From: UBA11855 sp964591705
Lineage (GTDB): Archaea; Thermoproteota; Bathyarchaeia; Bathyarchaeales; Bathycorpusculaceae
Direction of reading: 5' to 3'
Length of the DNA stretch: 46,165 nucleotides
Assembly: GCA_964591705.1 (NCBI GenBank)
Contig: CAZQCX010000011.1
Location: 1 to 46,165 of the forward strand
The translations under genes were made by a program, and so were the position numbers. The notes under the pieces are model-generated. The model was not told the origin of the DNA and did not search any database. It was given only the letters and a program-made list of their open reading frames with translations. This document shows positions 1 to 7,585 of the stretch, one piece after another (within the stretch, counting starts at the first letter, position 1; every line of letters starts with the position of its first letter).

Positions 1-409
1 CGACGCCCAGAGGGTATTTACGACCATGTTTTTCAATTAGGTGATGAACCATGTGGCGCGAGTGTGCGGTGTGGGTTGCAGCGCCAATACAACAGGATAA
101 AAGAACCATACGGGAAGACTGAGCAGCCATGTCGATTCCGCAGGCACCCCGTTTCCCAGCTGTCAAATCACATTTGCCGTAAGTGCAGAGGCAGCAAAGA
201 TCACAAGCTGGCATGTAGAACGGCTTATACCTGTTAAGAAGTTTCAGGTCCCAATCCCTCAATGTGGTTAGCGAAGGCATCGGCGTCGGACCCATGGGCT
301 CAGCCCAAGATGCGTCGACGATTTTGCCTATCGAAACCTCGAGATTCTTGACAAGACCCATGCTAGTTTTTATTTCGTCAACCTTCAAGCGCACGTTTTT
401 CGTGGTCAC
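1..409 (-). CDS. cdhA: CO dehydrogenase/acetyl-CoA synthase alpha subunit, 5' part only
   Basis: This is the N-terminal 136 residues of the CODH alpha subunit of the archaeal acetyl-CoA decarbonylase/synthase complex; the rest lies beyond base 1. CdhA carries the Ni-Fe-S C-cluster that interconverts CO2 and CO. The frame has the family hallmark GPTPMPS followed by RDWDLKLLNRYKPFY and then the Fe-S cysteine block CDLCCLCTYGKCDL...KRGACGID (around residues 70-95) and CCIGAATHTAHSRH. The start is GTG at 409, preceded by AGAGGT about 10 bases upstream; no ATG occurs before residue 17. It lies downstream of, and on the same strand as, two cooC-like genes, but has its own promoter. Family assignment is very secure from the cysteine pattern; the exact start is less so. 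Confidence 0.93.
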   Translation of the reverse strand, partial: MTTKNVRLKVDEIKTSMGLVKNLEVSIGKIVDASWAEPMGPTPMPSLTTLRDWDLKLLNRYKPFYMPACDLCCLCTYGKCDLTAGKRGACGIDMAAQSSRMVLLSCCIGAATHTAHSRHMVHHLIEKHGRKYPLGV

Positions 410-453
410 TTCTGGAAACCTCTATTAAGGTTTTGTCATTACCAGCATTACAA

Positions 454-469
454 ACCATTTAAGCTTTTC
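454..469 (-). promoter_or_regulatory. Predicted archaeal BRE/TATA promoter of cdhA
   Basis: On the minus strand this reads AGAAAAGCTTAAATGG, a good purine-rich BRE plus TATA box. It would place transcription start near 434, giving a leader of about 25 bases that contains the AGAGGT Shine-Dalgarno before GTG at 409. The 138 bases between the CooC gene and cdhA hold no other gene. Confidence 0.6.
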
Positions 470-547
470 TGATTTCTCGGGGCATAAGTCATGGTGCGTT
501 AATAGAAAAGAAAGCTCATTTTGATAGTAAGCAAAACCTGAACTCCG

Positions 548-1318
548 TTAAAAATAGCCCGCAGCTTTCATTATTTCCTTAACTGAAGCATACGCCAAGT
601 TGCTCGAAGGCAGATCCAGCAATGAGTCCCCTTCCAACACATATTCATCCACAGTTTCGTCTGATCTGATCTTTCCCAAATACTTGAATTTCAGCAAAGT
701 TTCTGCGTGGACACCAAGTTCAGCTGGGAACCTGTATCCTCCTACGAGGTAGAAGTTGTCAAAATGCATGCTAACTTCTTGGGCTATGCGGTGAGCCCTT
801 TGAACATGATCTAGGGATTTCTTCGAATGATCCAAAATGTCAAAAATGTCATTTACCTTGGAAGTGATACGTCTGTTCAAATGCTCAAGCCCAGCTGGCG
901 AATCGATTAGCACGTACTTGTAATTCTTGGTTAATGACTCAAGAGCTCCTTTCAATGCCGAATTAGGCATACAGTAGCAACCTTCGACCCATTTGGTCCC
1001 TACTGCAAGAAAATCAAAATTGCCACTCTCGAATAGACCGCTTGACCAGATTCTGTTTTCCATTCTTTCTGTTGGCGGAATTCCGACCGTCGTGCCTCCC
1101 TGTTCGATAAAGGTGTTTACGAGAAGCTCCGCGATAGTAGATTTCCCAGCGGATTTCAAATCAATGCCTACCATTTCGGCTAGGTTTTGGTCAGGATCAG
1201 CATCAACAAGCAGCAAAGGGGATTCCCCTGAAGAGATGAAGTATTTTGCCATCAATGCCGTGAAACTTGATTTCCCTGTTCCGCCCCGACCGACCGTTAC
1301 AAGAGTTTTCATTAGCAT
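548..1318 (-). CDS. CooC-like nickel-insertion P-loop ATPase, variant Walker A
   Basis: A 256-residue MinD/SIMIBI-class ATPase related to CooC, which loads nickel into CO dehydrogenase. A deviant Walker A motif, GRGGTGKSS, lies at residues 9-17; the signature lysine usual in this family (GKGGxGK) is arginine here. Next come the switch motif DADPDQNL and the CooC-type CxC motif in CYCMPN (around residue 112), which in CooC binds metal at the dimer interface. ATG at 1318 or 1312 is preferred over the upstream TTG at 1327. It lies nine bases after the stop of a second CooC and upstream of cdhA, which fits maturation of CODH. The Lys-to-Arg change means it might act differently from its neighbour, perhaps as a heterodimer partner. 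Confidence 0.85.
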   Translation of the reverse strand: MLMKTLVTVGRGGTGKSSFTALMAKYFISSGESPLLLVDADPDQNLAEMVGIDLKSAGKSTIAELLVNTFIEQGGTTVGIPPTERMENRIWSSGLFESGNFDFLAVGTKWVEGCYCMPNSALKGALESLTKNYKYVLIDSPAGLEHLNRRITSKVNDIFDILDHSKKSLDHVQRAHRIAQEVSMHFDNFYLVGGYRFPAELGVHAETLLKFKYLGKIRSDETVDEYVLEGDSLLDLPSSNLAYASVKEIMKAAGYF

Positions 1319-1327
1319 AAACCCCAA

Positions 1328-2116
1328 TTACGCTTTGCTCAAGTTCCCCCTAAGTAGGATATCGCATATATTGTCTATGGCACGAACTGCTTCATTTTCT
1401 TTGCATTTGAGGGGTGTTTCCCCACGCATATCCGCGTCAATGACCGCTGGGTCAAAAGGAACAAGGGACAACAATGGCAGCATGTTTTTCGAAGCGAAAT
1501 CCATCACGGCTTTTTCTTGAACCTTGCCCATTATCTTATTCCCGACTATGAAGAGGTTCTTCATGCCTGCAGCTGCTGCTAAGTCATAGATGTGTTTCGC
1601 TGTTTCCATGGCTTTCAGGTTCGAATCAACCACAATTAGCAGGGCATCGACCTGCCTGGCTGTGCCCCTGCCAATATGCTCGACACCTGCTTCCAGATCT
1701 AAGACAACGGCTTCCTCTCGCTCCACGATTAGGTGGCGCATTATGGCACGGATAACAGCGTTTGGGGCACACATGCAACCTGATTCCATCGCTTTAACAG
1801 TGCCCATGACTATCAAACTAACCCCAAGAGGGGTCATGACTGCATAGTCGCGAATGACATCATCCACCGTGAAGGACAATCGATAGACGCCTGAATATCC
1901 TGTGCTTGTCTTGGATTCAACAAGCTCCTTGTTCTCCGAGATAGGCACGATTTTGCGCGCGTCCTCAACAGACAGCCCTAAGGTTAAAGCAAGATTTGGA
2001 GAGGAATCTGCGTCTATGGCTATCGTCTTGAACCCACGTTCGAAGAATCCACGAGCTAAGCCGCCAGCGATCAGAGTTTTGCCAACTCCGCCTTTGCCAG
2101 AAACAGCAACTTTCAT
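1328..2116 (-). CDS. cooC: CooC-type CO dehydrogenase nickel-insertion ATPase
   Basis: A 262-residue P-loop ATPase with the canonical signature-lysine Walker A GKGGVGKT at residues 7-14, switch I region DADSSPNLALTLG, the metal-binding CxC in GCMCAPNAVIRA, and DLEAGVEHIGRG (Walker B-like). In the CooC family, nucleotide-driven dimerisation places two CxC pairs together to bind Ni for delivery to the C-cluster of CODH. The start at 2116 (MKVAVSGKGG) is where the family normally begins; the open frame runs back to an ATG at 2149, but a TATA-like CAAATAAATC at 2152-2161 would start transcription inside that extension. It is transcribed with the second CooC toward cdhA. Confidence 0.88.
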   Translation of the reverse strand: MKVAVSGKGGVGKTLIAGGLARGFFERGFKTIAIDADSSPNLALTLGLSVEDARKIVPISENKELVESKTSTGYSGVYRLSFTVDDVIRDYAVMTPLGVSLIVMGTVKAMESGCMCAPNAVIRAIMRHLIVEREEAVVLDLEAGVEHIGRGTARQVDALLIVVDSNLKAMETAKHIYDLAAAAGMKNLFIVGNKIMGKVQEKAVMDFASKNMLPLLSLVPFDPAVIDADMRGETPLKCKENEAVRAIDNICDILLRGNLSKA

Positions 2117-2273
2117 GCTTTTCACGACGTGTGAATACTCTCGCCTCATGATTTATTTGGGTTTCTTCTTTGTGAGGCGTTTAGATCAAATGAAAAGTTA
2201 ATGCAGTCCTGCAGCTGCAAAAGACTTTTTAATGCCAAGCCATCTTCCCCTTATCCACTTAAAGGGTGTTTAA

Positions 2274-2999
2274 ATGAAAATAATGAATGAGTTTGTCCCA
2301 ACACGGAAATTTATGAAACTCGCCGAAGAACTGAAGGACTTAGTTGACGGATGGAACGTAACCGACAGTGCTGCAGGGTTTCCAGCACCAAGCGGCACCG
2401 TTGTTAGCTGCCTCCTGAAGTCGAATTATCCTGACAAAATAGTAGTGCCAATATTCATACTGCACTACAAGGGGCCAGTTGAAGTAGGAGGACTAGCACT
2501 TGCGGCGGACATCGTAGGCGTTGATGGTCTAGCGGTTACAATGGGCGATGTCCCGAAGTATGGTGAGCCTGTAAAGATGCTGAAATCCTCTGAAGAAGCC
2601 CGAGACTTCCTGCGCTCGACAGTGAAGCTGAAAAACCTGAAGCTAGGATGCCTACTTACAGCACGTCGATCTGTAGAAGAGACTCTTGAACGAGCGAGAG
2701 GCGCATGGGATTTCATATATTTCATGAGGCTAGAAGACGGAACCTTCCCGATTCTAAAGGAAGTGGCAAGGGAATGCAAACGACTGAGCAAGCCAATATA
2801 CGCTTACTTCCTTGTGGGAACGCCCAGGAATGTTGAAACAGTTAAGATGATTGGATGGCCAGTGACCACAACCATGGACAAAGTTGAAGAGACAGCCGCA
2901 AAGCTGGAAGGTCTTGTTGATGGCATAATCGCAACTTGTGCTGGAGACGCCGAAGGCGACAAAGAGATGCTTCAGAAACTGCAGAAGTTCAGAAGCTGA
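2274..2999 (+). CDS. Methylenetetrahydrofolate reductase (MetF)-like protein
   Basis: A 241-residue TIM-barrel-type protein resembling the MetF family, which reduces methylene-tetrahydrofolate (or an H4MPT counterpart) to the methyl level. The best matching segment is around residues 62-100, where VPIFILHYKG...ADIVGVDGLAVTMGD aligns in style with the MetF cofactor-binding segment ending in LALTGD. It is shorter than bacterial MetF (about 290). A Shine-Dalgarno AGGGTG sits 6 bases before ATG 2274, and a TATA-like TTTTTAA lies near 2225. It is divergent from the cooC genes and overlaps the stop of the convergent acyl-CoA synthetase by 11 bases. Placement beside CODH/ACS suggests it supplies the methyl branch of the Wood-Ljungdahl pathway. 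The fold family is likely; the true substrate carrier is unknown. Confidence 0.62.
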   Translation: MKIMNEFVPTRKFMKLAEELKDLVDGWNVTDSAAGFPAPSGTVVSCLLKSNYPDKIVVPIFILHYKGPVEVGGLALAADIVGVDGLAVTMGDVPKYGEPVKMLKSSEEARDFLRSTVKLKNLKLGCLLTARRSVEETLERARGAWDFIYFMRLEDGTFPILKEVARECKRLSKPIYAYFLVGTPRNVETVKMIGWPVTTTMDKVEETAAKLEGLVDGIIATCAGDAEGDKEMLQKLQKFRS

Positions 3000-5655
3000 A
3001 TGAAGCCATCACAGTTTCTTCATCCAAAGTTTCCAACTTGAACCCTTTTTTCTCACAAAGCCGCAGCATTTTGTAGTTGCCTGAGAGAATGCAAGCGGAT
3101 ATTTTCTCAAGTCGCATCTTCCTTGCCACGTGCATGATATGATCCATCAACAGTGAGCCGAGACCGAAACCTTGCCATTGGTCACAAACTAGGACGGCAA
3201 ATTCGCCAACCTTACCATTAACCTCAACAATTATACCTCCTGCACCAATGAACTGTTTCGTATCTTCCAGCTCGGCAACAAGGGCGATTTCTCGATCATA
3301 ATCCAAGTTGCAGTAGCGTGTCAACGCATCGTGGGACAACTCTTTCATAATTCCGAAGAACCTGAATCTCATGCTCTCTGGAGAAAGAGACTTAAGAAGC
3401 TCGTTGAAGCGAGCCTCATCTTCAGCCTTTATCGGTCGCAAAACTACTTTTGTACCGTTCCTTAATGTACGGTTCAGTACATATTCAGTTGGATATGAAG
3501 CTATCAACAGATTCTCTCTGTGATCGGCTACTTCTCTCACAATTCTTTCCCACTCAATAACCATGCGGGCGTCAACAGCCACCACTCCTTTTTCATTGAC
3601 AATCACTGGGTTCACGTCAATCTCCTTGATCTCTGGGAAATCCGAAACCAGTTGAGAGAATTTTACTATCGTTTCTTCAAGCGCTCTAAGGTTGAAAGGC
3701 AACCCTGCAGAAACGGCACGTTTGAAAACAGCGGTATCTTCAACAAGTCTTCTAGCTAGAACCTGATTCAACGGTGGAAAGCCAATGCTAACGTCCTTGA
3801 AAGCTTCAGCCAAAGTGCCGCCCATACCAAAGACTACTACGGGGCCAAATTGAGGATCTTTCTTAGCGCCGATTAGAACTTCGCTACCCTTGGCTTTCAC
3901 CATAGGCTGGATTGCGACACCTTGGAATTCTGCATCAATGCTGTGACTCTTGATCTTCTCAGAGAGGTCGTTGAAGAATGCCGCCGTTTCAGATGGAGAC
4001 CAAATATTAAGGATGACCCCTTCGATTTCGGACTTGTGTAAGACCTGTGGAGATAGTGCTTTCATCACCACGGGATAGCCTAATTCCGAGGACAAGGCTT
4101 GGGCTTCTTCAGGTGATCGAGCAACCAGTGTCTTGACGGTTGGAATACGATACGCCTCCAAGAAACGCATTGACTCAGGTAAGCTCAGAACCACACGACA
4201 TTCGGAGAAAGCTCGCCTAATAATTCCCTTGAGCGGTAACCGGTTAACCTCAGGGACCTGCAATTCTTCAGGATACTGATACAACAACTCTAAGTTCTGA
4301 GAGTAGCTGTACAGGTACATGAACGTCGAAACAGCCTGCTCAGGCGTTGCAAAAGACGGGATCTTGTTTCGTTTGAGAAGCCGCCTGGCGTCTCTGCAGC
4401 GTTCACCTTCACTCATCAAGCACGTTAGAATCGGTTTTTCTGTTTTTTGGGAAACTTCTACGATTGTCTCTGCGAGGCTAACGGGATCAGTGGCGCCCTG
4501 AAGTGTGTAGATGATCAGAAAACCATGGCTGTTCGCGTCTTCTATACAAATATCCATAACCCTGCGATACCTTTCAGGTGTTGCTTCCTCGTAGATATCG
4601 ATGGGGTTTGCCACACAACAATATGAAGGCAGCGTGTTTCTCAGTGCTCGCAGAGTCTGGTCGGATAGCCTAGAGAGCCCACCATCTCTGGCTACCAAGT
4701 GATCGACAGCCATTATTGCCGGCCCGCCAGCGTTAGTAATTATTGTTAAATTCGGGGCGGTAGGTTTTGGCTGCATCGCCAAGGCTTCAGCGCAGTCAAA
4801 AAGCTGACTCACAGTCTCAACCCGAACAATCCCAGCACGCTTGAAGGCTGCGTTGTATACTGAATCATCTCCAGCCAAAGAGCCGCAGTGACAGAGTGTT
4901 GCTTCACTACTCTCTTTGAAACGCCCAGCCTTGACCAGCACAATGGGTTTGTCTCGAGCGCAGCTGCGAGCTGCACTGATGAACTTCCTCGGATTCTTGA
5001 CTGATTCAACATACAAAAGTATGCTTCGAGTCTGCGGATCAATCGCAAAGTAGTCTATGAGGTCGCCCATGTCTACGTCAATCATTGAACCAGTTGAAAC
5101 GACAGCACTGAACCCGACTTGAGCTTCATGAGACCAATTCAACGCGGAAGCACACAAAGCAGCGCTCTGCGAGATAAATGCTGTCTTCCCAAGAATTGGA
5201 AGCCTTTCAGCGAAAGATGCGAGCAGGTTAACTTTTGGTCTTATCACCCCAAAGCTACTCGGTCCAATAATACGCATTGAGAACCTTTTTTGGTGATCTA
5301 TTATTTGGCGTTCGAGTTTGGCACCCGCTTCACCCACTTCTCTGAAGCCTGCAGAGACAATTATGACCCCTTTTACTCCTGAGCGGCCACAATCTTCAAT
5401 TATGGCAGGAACAGTCTGAGCTGGTGTTGCGATGACGACAAGTTCCAGTTTCTCAGGGATCTTGCTCACACTGGGGTAAGCAATCTTGCCTTGCACTGTC
5501 TTCCTGAAGGGATTAACAGCGTAGACTTCGCCCTCAAAACCCATGGTTGTCAGGTTGCGAACAATTTTCAAGCCTATTGATTGGTCTCTCTCGCTTGCAC
5601 CAACTACTGCAATCTTTTTCGGGTTGAAAATGCGGTCGAGATTTTCAGTTCCCAG
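2989..5655 (-). CDS. ADP-forming acyl-CoA synthetase fused to a GNAT acetyltransferase
   Basis: A protein of about 888 residues with the order CoA-binding Rossmann domain (GASERDQSIG near residue 25), succinyl-CoA-ligase-like domains, ATP-grasp domain (YPVVMKALSPQVLHKSEIEG onward) and a C-terminal GNAT domain (GFGLGSLLMDHIM). ADP-forming synthetases convert acetyl-CoA, ADP and Pi to acetate and ATP; the same architecture with GNAT is seen in Pat/PatZ protein acetyltransferases. The phosphohistidine motif CHCGSLAGDD keeps its histidine, so the synthetase half may be active. The homologous N-terminus continues upstream of TTG 5571 with no ATG, GTG or TTG before an upstream stop. CTG at 5655, 9 bases after GGAGG, is my proposed start; a leaderless TTG at 5671 plus a one-base frameshift is the alternative. 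Confidence 0.88.
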   Translation of the reverse strand: MGTENLDRIFNPKKIAVVGASERDQSIGLKIVRNLTTMGFEGEVYAVNPFRKTVQGKIAYPSVSKIPEKLELVVIATPAQTVPAIIEDCGRSGVKGVIIVSAGFREVGEAGAKLERQIIDHQKRFSMRIIGPSSFGVIRPKVNLLASFAERLPILGKTAFISQSAALCASALNWSHEAQVGFSAVVSTGSMIDVDMGDLIDYFAIDPQTRSILLYVESVKNPRKFISAARSCARDKPIVLVKAGRFKESSEATLCHCGSLAGDDSVYNAAFKRAGIVRVETVSQLFDCAEALAMQPKPTAPNLTIITNAGGPAIMAVDHLVARDGGLSRLSDQTLRALRNTLPSYCCVANPIDIYEEATPERYRRVMDICIEDANSHGFLIIYTLQGATDPVSLAETIVEVSQKTEKPILTCLMSEGERCRDARRLLKRNKIPSFATPEQAVSTFMYLYSYSQNLELLYQYPEELQVPEVNRLPLKGIIRRAFSECRVVLSLPESMRFLEAYRIPTVKTLVARSPEEAQALSSELGYPVVMKALSPQVLHKSEIEGVILNIWSPSETAAFFNDLSEKIKSHSIDAEFQGVAIQPMVKAKGSEVLIGAKKDPQFGPVVVFGMGGTLAEAFKDVSIGFPPLNQVLARRLVEDTAVFKRAVSAGLPFNLRALEETIVKFSQLVSDFPEIKEIDVNPVIVNEKGVVAVDARMVIEWERIVREVADHRENLLIASYPTEYVLNRTLRNGTKVVLRPIKAEDEARFNELLKSLSPESMRFRFFGIMKELSHDALTRYCNLDYDREIALVAELEDTKQFIGAGGIIVEVNGKVGEFAVLVCDQWQGFGLGSLLMDHIMHVARKMRLEKISACILSGNYKMLRLCEKKGFKLETLDEETVMASFSF

Positions 5656-5888
5656 CCTCAGTAGCCTCCAAGATAGAAAGTAGGTACCCTACAAATATTC
5701 AAGGCATAAACGGTTTTAAGTTTTGTCAGTTTCGCCGCTTTTGGATCTCTTTGAGAAGGTGTGGTCGCTATGACGCAGGATAAAACGTGCCAAGTAGCCT
5801 CTTTCTACCTTGCAAGCCAATGCGCAAAGCTTTAATGCGCTTCCTAAACAGTACCCCTACGACAGCCACAAGAATAGGAGAGCAACAC

Positions 5889-6647
5889 GTGAAACCTATC
5901 CAGATACTTGCCATTCAGAACATGCCGCTCATAAACAAAGGAGACGACATAGCCAAGATAATCGTAACCTCGGCACAGAAACAAAATACCCCAATAAAAG
6001 AGAAAGACATCATAGTGATCACGCATAAGATAATCTCAAAAGCAGAAGGAAATCTAGTCAATCTCGAGAAAGTCTTGCCATCAGAACAGGCTAAAGAAGT
6101 AGCCAGGAAGACCGAAAAAAACCCCAAATTCGTAGAAGTCGCCCTCAAAGAGACAAAGGAAATAGTGCGCTGGGGACGAAACAGCCTAATCACAGAAACA
6201 AAAAACGGGCTAATTTGCGCAAACGCGGGCGTAGACAAGTCAAACATAGAAGGAGAAACCACCATTGCTTTGCTCCCCAAAAATCCTGACAAATCAGCAC
6301 GAGACATAAGAAAAGAGATAAAAAAAATGGCTAATGCGGATGTTGCAGTGATAGTTTCAGACACACATGGTCGCCCCTTCAGAATGGGAGAGATAAACGT
6401 GGCGATAGGCGTGGCAGGAATGAAGCCGACGAAAGACAGACGGGGCGAGAAAGACCTGTTCGGCTACGTGCTCAAAGTCAAACAGACAGCGGTTGCTGAC
6501 GAATTGGCTTCAGCAGCAGAACTAGTGATTGGTCAGGCAGATGAGGGGAGACCCGTTGCTATAATAAGAGGGTATGAGTACACGCCAACCGAGAAAGCCT
6601 CAGCTAAAGAACTCATAAGACCGAAAGAAGCAGACCTTTTCAGGTAG
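5889..6647 (+). CDS. cofE: Coenzyme F420-0:L-glutamate ligase
   Basis: CofE adds L-glutamates to F420-0 using GTP, finishing coenzyme F420, the hydride carrier used with tetrahydromethanopterin C1 enzymes. The 252-residue product has the family features PLINKGDDIAKII near the N-terminus, ITHKIISKAEG, GLICANAGVDKSN and DTHGRPFRMGEINVAIGVAG. GTG 5889 is chosen because GGAG lies 8 bases upstream and the family begins there; the frame is open back to 5787 but that extension has no family resemblance. A TATA-like AAAGCTTTAATG at 5825-5836 would give a leader of about 30 bases. The length matches typical CofE. Confidence 0.93.
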   Translation: MKPIQILAIQNMPLINKGDDIAKIIVTSAQKQNTPIKEKDIIVITHKIISKAEGNLVNLEKVLPSEQAKEVARKTEKNPKFVEVALKETKEIVRWGRNSLITETKNGLICANAGVDKSNIEGETTIALLPKNPDKSARDIRKEIKKMANADVAVIVSDTHGRPFRMGEINVAIGVAGMKPTKDRRGEKDLFGYVLKVKQTAVADELASAAELVIGQADEGRPVAIIRGYEYTPTEKASAKELIRPKEADLFR

Positions 6648-6672
6648 ATTTGAAAACGTCACAGGTCAACAC

Positions 6673-7005
6673 ATGATTGAGGCAAAAACTCCGCAAGAGT
6701 TCTTTGAAAAAACTCTGCCAAGCAGGTTCAAGTCAGAAAAAGCCAAAGGAATTGATATTGTTGCCCTAGCAAAAATAATTGGTCCCCATGGAGGCAACTG
6801 GACCGTTGTTATCAAAGACCAAAAGATCGACACCAGAGAAGGGGCACACGGAACACCAACGCTCACTATAGAGATGGCGGAAACGGATTTTCTGGATGTA
6901 GTGAATGCTCGAATGAGCGCTGAAAAAGCATTCTTCATGGGAAAGATACAGTTCAAAGGCAACATTTCTTTAGCATTGAAATTGAAAGACATCGGTTTTC
7001 TCTGA
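6673..7005 (+). CDS. SCP2 sterol-carrier-domain protein
   Basis: A 110-residue, single-domain SCP2-like protein, 25 bases after cofE and probably co-transcribed. The order is an N-terminal helix (MIEAKTPQEFFEKTLPSRF), the beta segment GGNWTVVIKDQKIDTREG, then the characteristic TLTIEMAETDFLDVV...AFFMGKIQFKGNISLALKL, which is the conserved core of the SCP2 fold. Such proteins bind lipids or other hydrophobic ligands in a tunnel. No signal peptide or membrane segment is seen, so it should be cytosolic. The ligand cannot be read from the sequence. Confidence 0.85.
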   Translation: MIEAKTPQEFFEKTLPSRFKSEKAKGIDIVALAKIIGPHGGNWTVVIKDQKIDTREGAHGTPTLTIEMAETDFLDVVNARMSAEKAFFMGKIQFKGNISLALKLKDIGFL

Positions 7006-7018
7006 ACGCTTGAACGAC

Positions 7019-7564
7019 CTATTCTATTCGCAGTTTTTCAGCCACTTTGGTAGGCAAAGGTTCTTCGGCAATTTTGAAGGTTTGAGGTTCCTCGATTTCT
7101 AGAATATTTCGCAACGATTCCGTGTCAAGACCAGTTATCAGCTTCAGGACCTGCTGTCGGGCAATGTTGAAATGCTTTCTGAGGCGCTCCTTATCCAAAG
7201 CGAGTTCTCCTGCGAACGCGCATATCTCAGCCATCTTTAGGAACCACTCAATCTTCCCAGTTTTATAGTTGATGCCGAAGGTAACCGGACCCGCCACACA
7301 GGTTTCAGGTTTGACGGCGTGCACCTGGCACCGTTTTGCCTTCTTGTCGTAGAAAACACAGAAATCAAACTCGTCCGAGGCAGGATAAACGTAGCCTGAT
7401 CTCTCAAAACGATGGAACTCGGAAATTCCGCTATTTCTGAGGTGATTCTCAATTTTCCTGACTCTGGATGCAGTTAGCGGCGGTCTGGCGTTTTGGCAAC
7501 AGCAGACTGTGCATCCGCAACATGCGTCAAAAGCGCATGTTTTCTCCGAGATTTTGCCAGACAG
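7019..7564 (-). CDS. YkgJ-type cysteine-cluster protein
   Basis: About 181 residues of the YkgJ (Zn/Fe-chelating, CxxCxxCC) family. The N-terminal cysteine block contains CAFDACCGCTVCCC followed by the family segment RPPLTASRVRKIENHL, then DFCVFYDKKAKRCQVHAVKPETC, where the last three cysteines lie. It follows the GCS2-type ligase directly in the same frame and strand, so it is likely co-transcribed. No ATG, GTG or TTG precedes the cysteine block after the upstream stop; CTG at 7564 with GGGGAG 7 bases upstream is the likely start. A GTG at 7324 would remove most of the cluster. The biochemical role of this family is not established. Confidence 0.78.
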   Translation of the reverse strand: MSGKISEKTCAFDACCGCTVCCCQNARPPLTASRVRKIENHLRNSGISEFHRFERSGYVYPASDEFDFCVFYDKKAKRCQVHAVKPETCVAGPVTFGINYKTGKIEWFLKMAEICAFAGELALDKERLRKHFNIARQQVLKLITGLDTESLRNILEIEEPQTFKIAEEPLPTKVAEKLRIE

Positions 7565-7585
7565 ATTGCCTCTCCCCTTGACAAT

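Noticed and set aside
5821..5841. Palindrome-like TGCGCAAAGCTTTAATGCGC ahead of cofE
   Set aside because: The arms are not symmetrically spaced; the AAGCTTTAA core is better read as a TATA box.
5787..5888. N-terminal extension of cofE
   Set aside because: The extra 34 residues have no family similarity, and GTG 5889 has a well-placed GGAG.
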